Positions 5,491-13,084 of a stretch of 34,126 nt of DNA are shown here, in pieces (position 1 is the stretch's first letter; each line of letters starts with the position of its first letter). The notes beneath the pieces are model-generated. The model made no database searches, had not been told where the DNA came from, and was given only the letters and a program-made list of their open reading frames with translations. This DNA is from a virus. Made by a program: the position numbers and the translations under genes. The stretch lies in the IMG/VR virus record IMGVR_UViG_3300012017_001120, positions 1-34,126 of that record, one strand, 5' to 3'.

Positions 5491-5963
5491 TGAAACTATC
5501 GTATATCCTTGTGGTCTTTTTAAGCGCTCTAATGTTACTTGGATGCTCAAGTGAACGCTTGGCACAATACCACTATAAAAAAGCTCTTAAACACGGCTTA
5601 AAGGTTATTCAAGACTCTGACACCATAACAATAAATACAATAGATTCTATTCCTGTAATAATAAACGATACTATCGTGTGGGAGAAGTATTTTACCACTA
5701 AGGATACTATAGTTAAGTTCAATAATATTTACGTTCCTAAAACTAGGTGGCAAACAAGAATTGAGTATCGTTATAAGACCAAAGTTCTTAAGCAAGATGT
5801 GCTTAAATACAAGTACATTTATAAAGACTCAAAGCAAAGGGCAAAAGAAAAACGTGGCATTAATTGGCAGTTATTTTTTTGGGGAGTATTGACAGGGGCA
5901 ATCCTTTTGGTTGTTATTTCTTTTGTTTGGAGAATGTTTATTAAAAAAGCATTATATTTGTGA
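5490..5963 (+). CDS. Unimolecular-spanin-like lipoprotein
   Basis: This 157-residue protein has an N-terminal lipoprotein signal (MKLSYILVVFLSALMLLGCS, lipobox LLGC with the lipidated Cys at 19). A periplasmic region of about 105 residues rich in beta-type Thr/Ile sequence follows, then a C-terminal membrane helix at about 127-147 (LFFWGVLTGAILLVVISFVW) and a short basic end. An outer-membrane lipid anchor plus an inner-membrane C-terminal anchor in one chain is the architecture of u-spanins such as phage T1 gp11. These span the periplasm and disrupt the outer membrane as the last lysis step. Position at the end of the lysis cluster agrees. An alternative is a lipoprotein for superinfection exclusion. 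The next promoter box lies inside its last codons. Confidence 0.7.
   Translation: MKLSYILVVFLSALMLLGCSSERLAQYHYKKALKHGLKVIQDSDTITINTIDSIPVIINDTIVWEKYFTTKDTIVKFNNIYVPKTRWQTRIEYRYKTKVLKQDVLKYKYIYKDSKQRAKEKRGINWQLFFWGVLTGAILLVVISFVWRMFIKKALYL
5953..5960 (+). promoter_or_regulatory. Bacteroidota-type promoter (-7 box TATATTTG)
   Basis: TATATTTG lies in the last codons of the spanin-like gene, 27 bases before the ATG at 5988. A TTG at 5927-5929 gives a 23-base spacer, at the long end of the TTG-N17-23-TAnnTTTG rule described for flavobacteria. It is the only box in this window with a -33 candidate at acceptable spacing. The start downstream has the leader TTAAATCAAATAAAATG. Confidence 0.65.
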
Positions 5964-5987
5964 CAAAATTAACTTAAATCAAATAAA

Positions 5988-6248
5988 ATGGGTAAGATAG
6001 AAAACAACAATGTTCAAGATATTATTTTTGTAACAGATGAAGAATTAAAAAACATCAGAGAGATGAATGGCGATTTTTCTAAAGCAAAAATGAATCTTGG
6101 TGATTTAGAATTGCAGAAGCAAAGCTTGATAAAATACATAGATAGTATTAAAGATGTTTTTACAAAACATGAAAAGATACTAATGGAAAAGTATGGTGAA
6201 GATGCTGTAATAAATATTGAAACAGGAGAGGTAACAAAAAAACAATAG
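5988..6248 (+). CDS. Small coiled-coil protein, unknown
   Basis: This 86-residue protein begins [20 protein letters not shown] and is mostly predicted helix with heptad-like spacing ([20 protein letters not shown]). It ends in [20 protein letters not shown]. Endings of the form KYGxxxIxxxTGxxx recur in small coiled-coil proteins of Bacteroidota phages, but I know no function. It has its own promoter-like box and lies six bases before the third collagen-like fibre. Chaperoning or anchoring of that fibre is a possibility from context only. Confidence 0.6.
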   Translation: MGKIENNNVQDIIFVTDEELKNIREMNGDFSKAKMNLGDLELQKQSLIKYIDSIKDVFTKHEKILMEKYGEDAVINIETGEVTKKQ

Positions 6249-6253
6249 AAAGC

Positions 6254-7243
6254 ATGGGAAAAATAAGTAGCTATACAATTATATCAACGCCTACATTAAA
6301 CGATAAGTTAATTGGAACTGATGTAACTCCAAACAATGAAACTAAAAATTTCTTAGTTAGTGATTTATTGGCATTGGGAGTTGGTGGAACAGGGGCTACA
6401 GGCCCTCAAGGTCCACAGGGAATTGCAGGAGTAACAGGAGCCCAAGGTGTTCAAGGTGTTCAAGGTGTTCAAGGAGCAATTGGACCAATAGGTCCCGCGG
6501 GATTGAATTTTCAAGGTGTTTGGAGTGCTTTAGGTACTTATGTAAATGATGATGTTGTATCCTTTGGTGGAGCTTCTTATTTTTGTTATACAGCAGGCGT
6601 TGGACCATCAGTGTCAAACCCTGTAATAGACACAGTTAATTGGGCGCTTTTAGCAAGTATAGGTGCAACGGGTCCTACGGGTCCGGCGGGTGCTCAAGGT
6701 ATTCAAGGATTAACGGGCGTTCAAGGTCCACAAGGAGTTACGGGTGCCACAGGTGCTACGGGGCCTATAGGTCTTACAGGTCCTACGGGAGCTACGGGAG
6801 CTACGGGAGCAGCAGGGGCAGGTGGTGTAACAACTGCAGGAACTAATATATCAATAACAGGATTAGGGACATTAGTAAGTCCTTACATTGTTAATTCTAC
6901 AGTTCCATATACAATATATAAGGCTTTAGTTTCTGTTTCGGGTGGTATTTTTACGGTAATACAATTAGAAAATACAATTGGTGATGGAAGTAATGTTAAT
7001 CCCGCAGATATTGAATGGAGCAATCCTACTAGCGGAAGTTTAATCGCAACTAAAACAGGTGCATTTTCATCTTCAAATGTCTTTATAACTGCTCCAAGTA
7101 TGCAGGAATTAAATATTCCTTATATTCTTACTCCATCTAAAATAGACTTAAATACAATCTTAATAAAAGTTTTTCTGTATGATGGAACTTCTGCATCTAC
7201 TCCAAATCTTACAGATATACCAATTGAAATAAGAATATATTAA
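6254..7243 (+). CDS. Collagen-like tail fibre with one CBM5/12-like module
   Basis: The 329-residue protein starts with [20 protein letters not shown], an anchor segment different from the two earlier fibres. I associate it with phage structural proteins (ISSYxxxxxPTLxDKLIGTD). Two collagen-like stretches flank a single module at residues 83-135 ([38 protein letters not shown]) that closely matches copies 2 and 3 in the large fibre. The last 130 residues are a beta-rich tip starting [20 protein letters not shown]. The likely role is a tail or capsid fibre that binds the host surface. The shared module across two genes separated by the lysis cassette points to recombination between them. Confidence 0.72.
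   Translation: MGKISSYTIISTPTLNDKLIGTDVTPNNETKNFLVSDLLALGVGGTGATGPQGPQGIAGVTGAQGVQGVQGVQGAIGPIGPAGLNFQGVWSALGTYVNDDVVSFGGASYFCYTAGVGPSVSNPVIDTVNWALLASIGATGPTGPAGAQGIQGLTGVQGPQGVTGATGATGPIGLTGPTGATGATGAAGAGGVTTAGTNISITGLGTLVSPYIVNSTVPYTIYKALVSVSGGIFTVIQLENTIGDGSNVNPADIEWSNPTSGSLIATKTGAFSSSNVFITAPSMQELNIPYILTPSKIDLNTILIKVFLYDGTSASTPNLTDIPIEIRIY
6500..6658 (+). repeat. CBM5/12-like module, copy 4
   Basis: Residues 83-135 of the third fibre repeat the module seen at 1217, 1646 and 1991, with the same Trp, Tyr, GGAS and FCY positions. One residue is missing in the loop (YTAGVGPS against YNPAGVGPS). Confidence 0.62.
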
Positions 7244-7246
7244 AAT

Positions 7247-7474
7247 ATGGAAATAAGAAAAATTTCTATTGGCCCTGACTATAAAGGAGGGGCAATGCAC
7301 TATATCGTAGGGCAAAAAATATTAAACGACACTAACGAGATACATGTAATAAAGCTTGAGGATTCAACTCAGTCTATAAAAATATACATCATCAACGAAG
7401 CAAATGAAATACTTTTGTGGAAAGAATTTACGCATACCATTCCAATTTCTATTGAATATAATATATTCTATTAA
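7247..7474 (+). CDS. Conserved small protein preceding the packaging genes, unknown
   Basis: This 75-residue protein begins MEIRKISIGPDYKGGAMHYI and continues VGQKILNDTNEIHVIK, ending ISIEYNIFY. The pattern I-R-K-I-S-I-G-P-D-Y-K-x-x-A-M-H-Y-x-V-G-Q is one I recall from Bacteroidota phages next to terminase genes, so it is a conserved family. No function is known to me. It looks like a small single-domain beta protein. Its stop overlaps the next start (TAATG). Confidence 0.65.
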   Translation: MEIRKISIGPDYKGGAMHYIVGQKILNDTNEIHVIKLEDSTQSIKIYIINEANEILLWKEFTHTIPISIEYNIFY

Positions 7475-8040
7475 TGAAATCACCATTTTACTTTATTGTT
7501 GAGTCTTTAATAAATAAAAGGTACAACAATACAAAATCCATTAGTGGACTCGATGTTATTATAAGTACATCTGAAGAAGACTATATATCTTCAAACAGGC
7601 TTGCTAAAGTAATAGAAGTGCCATTAGGGTATTCAGGTCCAATATCTCCCGGAGACGTATTACTTGTTCATCATAATGTTTTTAAATTTTATTATGATAT
7701 GAGGGGTAGGCAGAAAAGTGGGAAAAGTTTTTTTAAGGACAATATCTTTTTTGTTGAGCTAGACCAATTTTTCATGTACCAAAAAGATGGTGTATGGAAT
7801 GCTTATGATAAGTATTGTTTTGTAAAGCCAATAGATGCTATTGACTCTTATATAAAAAAACCTTTTAGCAATGAGCCATTAATGGGTGAGATGCTATATC
7901 CAAATGATTACTTAATTTCAAAAGGAATAAATAAGGGGGATATGGTATGTTTTTCTCCCGATAGCGAATATGAGTTTACTGTTGACGATGTTATGATGTA
8001 TAGAATAATAGATAGTCAAATAACAATTAAATTAAATTAA
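7474..8040 (+). CDS. Putative phage co-chaperonin with a duplicated GroES-like fold
   Basis: In this 188-residue protein the C-terminal part (about 113-188) follows the GroES order. A first strand, YCFVKPID, comes first. A variable loop, GEMLYPN, and KGDMVCFSPDSEYEF then precede VDDVMMYRIIDSQITIKL. The last two match the GroES pattern GDxVxFxxxxGxExxVDGxEYLIxRExDILAII in spacing and hydrophobic residues. Residues 1-105 show the same order once more (FYFIVESLI, LAKVIEVP, SPGDVLLVHHNVFKFYYD, NIFFVELDQFFMY), so the protein may hold two such domains. Phage T4 gp31 is a GroES-like protein that lets host GroEL fold the capsid protein, and a similar role is a reasonable inference this close to the head genes. 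Confirmation needs structure prediction. It overlaps both neighbours by one base. Confidence 0.5.
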   Translation: MKSPFYFIVESLINKRYNNTKSISGLDVIISTSEEDYISSNRLAKVIEVPLGYSGPISPGDVLLVHHNVFKFYYDMRGRQKSGKSFFKDNIFFVELDQFFMYQKDGVWNAYDKYCFVKPIDAIDSYIKKPFSNEPLMGEMLYPNDYLISKGINKGDMVCFSPDSEYEFTVDDVMMYRIIDSQITIKLN

Positions 8041-8321
8041 TGGATACAAAAGAAATAAAATTAAGAATAATTGCAGCAGGTCATAAAGCGGTTGAGCAAC
8101 TAATAAAAGTTGCAGAAGAAAACATTATCAAAGTAGATTCTGAAGATGAATTGGCAGCAGATAGATTAAAGAATGCTGCTATGACAAAAAAGTTAGCGAT
8201 ATTTGATGCTTTCGAGATATTAAATAGAATAGAATCAGAGAGAGAAGGAATTGAATCCTTAGAGAAAGGAATAAGTAAAACAGATACTAAACAAGGATTT
8301 GCTGAAAGACGATCAAAATAA
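8040..8321 (+). CDS. Helical protein, candidate small terminase subunit
   Basis: This 93-residue, almost wholly helical protein begins MDTKEIKLRIIAAGHKAVEQ and carries long amphipathic helices (DELAADRLKNAAMTKKLAIF, EILNRIESEREGIES). It ends in a basic, probably flexible tail. Small terminase subunits are short helical proteins usually encoded just before the large subunit, which is exactly this position. I cannot see a helix-turn-helix with confidence, so the assignment is from context and size. Its end lies 40 bases before the chosen terminase start. Confidence 0.45.
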   Translation: MDTKEIKLRIIAAGHKAVEQLIKVAEENIIKVDSEDELAADRLKNAAMTKKLAIFDAFEILNRIESEREGIESLEKGISKTDTKQGFAERRSK

Positions 8322-8361
8322 TATATGTTGTGTACAAAAAAACCTTGTACCCGCAACGACA

Positions 8362-10545
8362 ATGTCCCACAAGAATAGGGCAAGGTCTTGGATATATGGG
8401 TATAATGAGAAGCATGACATTATTGTTATTTCAAAGAATGGTCAAATAGGTGAAATAGTAAATATATCAGGAATAAACATTGGTCTGCCACCTGTGCCTG
8501 ATAAGGTATATAAAAGAAGCGAAGTTAAAGCTGAACAATATTGGCAAAGAGAAGAATTGCCAAGAGAGTTATTAAAAATACCATCAATTTTTACTTGGAA
8601 TGAAATGCCTTCTCAATTTAAAGATAGGTGGGTAGATTATATTGAGAATGAATTTGATTGTAGAGAATCAGGATTTTGGTTCTATAATAATGGAGTACCT
8701 ACATATATAACAGGGTCCCATTATATGTATTTGCAATGGGCAAGTATTGATGTCGGATATCCCGACTTTAGAGAAGCAAATAGAATCTATTGGCTTTTTT
8801 GGGAAGCTTGTCGTGCTGATACTCGTTCTTTTGGAATGATATATCTAAAAATAAGAAGGTCAGGTTTTTCTTTTATGTCATCTTCGGAATGTATTAATGT
8901 CGCAACTCTTGCAAGAGATGCTAGGGTTGGTATCTTATCAAAGACAGGGGCTGATGCTAAAAAAATGTTTACAGATAAGGTAGTTCCAATTAATAGTAGG
9001 CTTCCATTTTTCTTTAAGCCAATTATGGACGGAATGGATAAGCCAAAGACTGAATTAGCATTTAGAATACCGGCATCAAAGATTACTAAGAAAAACATGT
9101 ATAATGCTGAGGCAAATGACCTTGAGGGATTAGATACAACTATAGATTGGAAGAATACAGAAGACAACTCTTATGATGGGGAAAAATTATTATTTCTAGC
9201 ACATGATGAAAGTGGTAAATGGACTAAGCCAAATAATATAAAAGAAAATTGGAGAGTTACCAAAACTTGTCTAAGATTAGGTTCTAAAATTATTGGTAAG
9301 TGTATGATGGGTTCAACATCAAATGCTCTATCAAAAGGAGGAAGTAATTTCAAGGATATATATGAAGACTCAAATGTTTCTCATAGAAATGCAAATGGTC
9401 AAACAAAAAGTGGGCTCTATGCTTTGTTTATACCTATGGAGTGGAACATGGAAGGATTTATAGACTTATACGGTTCACCTGTATTCAATGCTCCTGAAAC
9501 TCCAATTATGGGAGTAGATAAATTGCTAATAAAAAATGGAGCTATTGATTATTGGGAAGCTGAAGTAGATTCTCTAAAAAGTGATGCTGATGCCTTGAAT
9601 GAATTTTATCGTCAATTTCCAAGAACAGAGTCGCATGCTTTTAGAGATGAAAGTAAGCAAGCAATTTTTAACCTTACAAAAATATACCAACAGATAGATT
9701 ACAACGACTCAACAATAAAAGGACATCATACTACTCGTGGAAGTTTCCATTGGTTAGATGGTATTCAGGATACTAAAGTTGTTTGGACACCTGACAATAG
9801 AGGTAGATTCTTGGTAAGTTGGATGCCTAATAAGTCTATTCAGAATAATGTATATAATAGAAATGGAGTTTATCACCCCGGAAATGAGCATATAGGTTCA
9901 TTTGGGTGTGACTCTTACGACATATCGGCAGTAGTAGGTGGTAGAGGTTCTAATGGTTCTTTGCATGGCATGACTAAGTTCCATATGGACGAAGCTCCTA
10001 CAAATGAATTTTTCTTAGAGTATATAGCAAGACCACAAACGGCAGAGATATTTTTTGAAGAAGTATTGATGGCTTGTATTTTTTATGGTATGCCTATACT
10101 AATAGAAAATAATAAGCCTAGATTATTATATCATTTCAAAAACAGAGGGTATAGAGGGTTTTGTATGAATAGGCCCGACAAGTTATATTCTAAATTATCA
10201 AAAACAGAACGGGAGTTAGGTGGTATACCAAATTCATCTGAAGATGTAAAGCAATCGCACGCATCAGCAATTGAGTCTTATATTGAGAAGTTTATAGGTA
10301 TGGATTTAGTTGGAACGTATAGAGATTCAGACGAAATAGGAACTATGCCATTTACAAGAACATTAGAGGATTGGGCTAAATTTGATATAAATGATAGAAC
10401 AAAATTTGATGCTTCAATTAGTTCGGGATTAGCTATAATGGCAAATCAAAAACATATATATATACCTGAGAAAAAAGAATCAAAAATTAGCATTACCTTT
10501 GCAAGATACAGTAACGATGGAAACAACAGTCAATTAATCGAATGA
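8362..10545 (+). CDS. terL: Terminase large subunit
   Basis: I chose the ATG at 8362 (MSHKNRARSWIYGYNEKHDI, 727 residues). An open extension begins at a TTG at 8299 inside the previous gene and is less likely. The ATPase half shows a deviant Walker A, KIRRSGFSF (163-171), of the RRxGxS type in place of GxxxxGKT. A Walker B, LLFLAHDE, ends in Asp282-Glu283, and a coupling motif GSTSN lies at about 317-321. The nuclease half shows FGCDSYDIS with Asp517 as the first metal ligand and PILIENN with Glu582 as the second. It would translocate DNA into the procapsid through the portal and cut concatemers. Its stop overlaps the portal start (ATGA), and the next promoter box lies in its final codons. 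Confidence 0.88.
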   Translation: MSHKNRARSWIYGYNEKHDIIVISKNGQIGEIVNISGINIGLPPVPDKVYKRSEVKAEQYWQREELPRELLKIPSIFTWNEMPSQFKDRWVDYIENEFDCRESGFWFYNNGVPTYITGSHYMYLQWASIDVGYPDFREANRIYWLFWEACRADTRSFGMIYLKIRRSGFSFMSSSECINVATLARDARVGILSKTGADAKKMFTDKVVPINSRLPFFFKPIMDGMDKPKTELAFRIPASKITKKNMYNAEANDLEGLDTTIDWKNTEDNSYDGEKLLFLAHDESGKWTKPNNIKENWRVTKTCLRLGSKIIGKCMMGSTSNALSKGGSNFKDIYEDSNVSHRNANGQTKSGLYALFIPMEWNMEGFIDLYGSPVFNAPETPIMGVDKLLIKNGAIDYWEAEVDSLKSDADALNEFYRQFPRTESHAFRDESKQAIFNLTKIYQQIDYNDSTIKGHHTTRGSFHWLDGIQDTKVVWTPDNRGRFLVSWMPNKSIQNNVYNRNGVYHPGNEHIGSFGCDSYDISAVVGGRGSNGSLHGMTKFHMDEAPTNEFFLEYIARPQTAEIFFEEVLMACIFYGMPILIENNKPRLLYHFKNRGYRGFCMNRPDKLYSKLSKTERELGGIPNSSEDVKQSHASAIESYIEKFIGMDLVGTYRDSDEIGTMPFTRTLEDWAKFDINDRTKFDASISSGLAIMANQKHIYIPEKKESKISITFARYSNDGNNSQLIE
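10494..10501 (+). promoter_or_regulatory. Bacteroidota-type -7 box (TACCTTTG) for the portal gene
   Basis: CATTACCTTTG inside the 3' end of the terminase gene repeats the core of the fibre-gene promoters (67 and 803). It lies 40 bases before the portal ATG. No -33 box is clear. Because it is within coding sequence, chance is possible, but the extended match CATTACCTTTG to the intergenic copies argues against it. Confidence 0.5.
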
Positions 10546-13037
10546 AAGATACGATAATAGATATAACCTCTGCTTCATTCCCAAGTCAGTTAGCAACAGA
10601 CAGCGAAAAAGCAACAGAAAAATTTGGACTCCAAGTAGGACAAGCTATTCAGTATGAGTGGTTTAGAAAAGATGGGGGGTCATGTAGGTTTTATAATCAA
10701 TGGAGAGATTTCCATAGGTTAAGACTGTATGCAAGAGGGGAGCAATCCATAGCAAAATATAAAAACGAGCTAGCAATAGATGGTGATTTATCATACTTAA
10801 ATTTAGATTGGACACCTGTTCCTATACTTCCTAAATTTGTGGATATTGTAGTTAATGGAATGTCTGATAGATTATTTAAGGTTAAGGCATACTCTCAAGA
10901 CGCAATGTCTCAACAAAAGAGAAGTAAGTTTCAAGATATGGTTGAGGCCCAAATGGCAGCTAAAGTTCCACTTGAGATTATCCAAGAGAAAACAGGAGTT
11001 GACCCATTTATTATGCCTCCCGAGCAGTTGCCTAAAACAGATGAAGAGTTAGCTCTTTTCATGCAGTTAAACTACAAGCCTGCAATTGAAATTGCTGAGG
11101 AGGAAGCTATTAATACCATATTTGATGAGAACCATTATCAAGACATTAGAAAAAGAGTAGACTATGATTTAACAGTAATAGGCATTGGAATAGCAAAGCA
11201 TGAATTTTTATTAGGCTCGGGTGTTTCTATTTCATATGTAGACCCTGCAAATGTAGTTTACAGTTATACTGAGTCTCCTACTTTTGATGACTGCTTTTAT
11301 TGGGGTGAAATAAAAACACTTCCAATTACAGAGTTGTTAAAAATTAAGCCTTCTTTAAAGAAAGAAGAATTAGAGAAAATATCTAAAAGCAGTCAAGGGT
11401 GGTATGATTACTATAATGTATCTCAATTCTACGAGAATAGTCTTTTTTATAAAGACACTTGTACGTTGCTTTATTTTAATTACAAGACAACAAAAAAAAT
11501 AGTATATAAAAAGAAATTACTTGAGGGTGGTGGAACGAGAGTGATTGAAAAAGATGATACATTCAACCCTCCGGTTGAAATGATGGAAGAGAACAATTTT
11601 GTTAAGATTGAAAAAACAATTGATGTTTGGTATGATGGGGTAATGGTTATGGGAACAAACATAATTATAAAGTGGGAGATGGCAGAGAACATGGTTAGGC
11701 CTAAGTCAACTTCTCAGCATGCTCTTCCAAACTATGTTGCTAACGCTCCACGTATGTATAAAGGAAACATTGAATCTTTAGTTAGACGAATGATTCCATT
11801 TGCAGATTTGATACAGATAACACACTTGAAGCTACAGCAAGTTATTGCAAGGGTAGTGCCTGATGGTGTATTTATTGATGCCGATGGGTTAAATGAGGTT
11901 GATTTAGGAACAGGTGCTGCATATAATCCTGAAGATGCACTAAGGTTGTATTTTCAAACGGGTAGTGTTATTGGAAGAAGCTACACTCAAGAGGGTGATT
12001 ACAATAATGCCAAAGTTCCAATTACTCAATTAACTTCAAACTCAGGATTAAGTAAAACTCAAATGCTCATATCTAACTATAATCATTATATGGATATGAT
12101 TCGTTCTGTAACAGGATTGAATGAGGCGAGAGACGGAAGTAATCCTGACCCCAACTCATTGGTTGGTGTTCAGAAGCTTGCTGCATTAAATTCAAATACA
12201 GCTACAAGACATATCCTTGAAGGAGCCTTATATATTTATAGAAGTTTAGCAGAAGCGTTAACGTATAGAGTTGGAGATATATTGCAGTATGCAGATTTCA
12301 AAGATGATTTTGCAAATAAAATTGGGAAATATAATGTTTCAATATTAAATGATATTTCGGATTTATATATTTATGATTTTGGAATTTTTATTGAAGTATC
12401 TCCTGATGAAGAACAAAAAGCACAGCTTGAAGCAAATATACAAATGGCTTTATCTAAAGGAGATATAAATCTTGAAGATGCAATTGATATTCGTGAGTTA
12501 AGAAATCTTAAACTTGCTAATCAATTGTTAAAGATGAAGAGAACTCAAAAGCAAGACAGAGAAAGTCAAAACCAAATGCAGATGCAGGCAATGCAGGCAC
12601 AGCAACAATTAAAGTCTCAAGAACTAGCAATGCAAACTGCTATGCAAAAAATACAAATGGAGTCTGAGGCAAAAATGAAATTAAGAGAAGCTGATGTTAA
12701 CCTTACTATCCAACAATTAACAGCAGAAGCTCAACTTAAAAAAGACTTAATGGCTGTAGAGTTTGATTATAATATGCAACTAAGTGGTCTTACACAAAAC
12801 AATTTGAAAACTCGAGAAGATGAGAGGGAAAATGCTAAGTCAAAAAGAATAAGTCAGCAGAATACCGAGCAATCAAAATTAATAAACCAACGAAAAAATA
12901 ATTTACCACCTCAAGACTTTCTGTCTAATCAAAATAACATAGATGGATTTGATGTGCCTCAATCTAAACCAATGACTTTTGAGTCAAATGAAGATAGTTT
13001 AGATGGATTTGATATGAGTGAATTTTCACCTCGTTAA
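10542..13037 (+). CDS. Portal protein
   Basis: The 831-residue protein follows the terminase and precedes the scaffold and capsid genes, the normal portal position and a suitable length. Recognisable segments are RLYARGEQSIAKYKNELAID, DLSYLNLDWTPVPILPKFVD and VVNGMSDRLFK near the N-terminus. These are characteristic of portals of short-tailed Bacteroidota phages, including crAss-like ones as I recall them. The centre has clip and stem-type sequence, and RSVTGLNEARDGSNPDPNSL at about 525-545 is a common portal segment. Residues about 665-790 form a long Gln/Met/Lys-rich coiled coil. The tail carries two copies of DGFD (801-804 and 821-824). The dodecameric portal would sit at one capsid vertex and dock terminase and then the connectors. 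It starts inside the terminase stop (ATGA). Confidence 0.85.
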   Translation: MKDTIIDITSASFPSQLATDSEKATEKFGLQVGQAIQYEWFRKDGGSCRFYNQWRDFHRLRLYARGEQSIAKYKNELAIDGDLSYLNLDWTPVPILPKFVDIVVNGMSDRLFKVKAYSQDAMSQQKRSKFQDMVEAQMAAKVPLEIIQEKTGVDPFIMPPEQLPKTDEELALFMQLNYKPAIEIAEEEAINTIFDENHYQDIRKRVDYDLTVIGIGIAKHEFLLGSGVSISYVDPANVVYSYTESPTFDDCFYWGEIKTLPITELLKIKPSLKKEELEKISKSSQGWYDYYNVSQFYENSLFYKDTCTLLYFNYKTTKKIVYKKKLLEGGGTRVIEKDDTFNPPVEMMEENNFVKIEKTIDVWYDGVMVMGTNIIIKWEMAENMVRPKSTSQHALPNYVANAPRMYKGNIESLVRRMIPFADLIQITHLKLQQVIARVVPDGVFIDADGLNEVDLGTGAAYNPEDALRLYFQTGSVIGRSYTQEGDYNNAKVPITQLTSNSGLSKTQMLISNYNHYMDMIRSVTGLNEARDGSNPDPNSLVGVQKLAALNSNTATRHILEGALYIYRSLAEALTYRVGDILQYADFKDDFANKIGKYNVSILNDISDLYIYDFGIFIEVSPDEEQKAQLEANIQMALSKGDINLEDAIDIRELRNLKLANQLLKMKRTQKQDRESQNQMQMQAMQAQQQLKSQELAMQTAMQKIQMESEAKMKLREADVNLTIQQLTAEAQLKKDLMAVEFDYNMQLSGLTQNNLKTREDERENAKSKRISQQNTEQSKLINQRKNNLPPQDFLSNQNNIDGFDVPQSKPMTFESNEDSLDGFDMSEFSPR

Positions 13038-13056
13038 TTATTAATTATTTTTGTAT

Positions 13057-13064
13057 AACTTTGT
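13057..13064 (+). promoter_or_regulatory. Bacteroidota-type -7 box (TAACTTTG) for scaffold and capsid genes
   Basis: TAACTTTGTAAAAAA lies in the 47-base gap after the portal, 20 bases before the ATG at 13085. The leader TTAAATCAATAAAATG follows. As no other box precedes the capsid gene at 14222, this promoter would drive both scaffold and capsid up to the terminator at 15700. Confidence 0.7.
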
Positions 13065-13084
13065 AAAAAATTAAATCAAATAAA

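Noticed and set aside
88-7243. Diversity-generating retroelement acting on the fibre modules
   Set aside because: No reverse transcriptase frame or template repeat is present in the window. Differences between modules are scattered and not limited to A positions.
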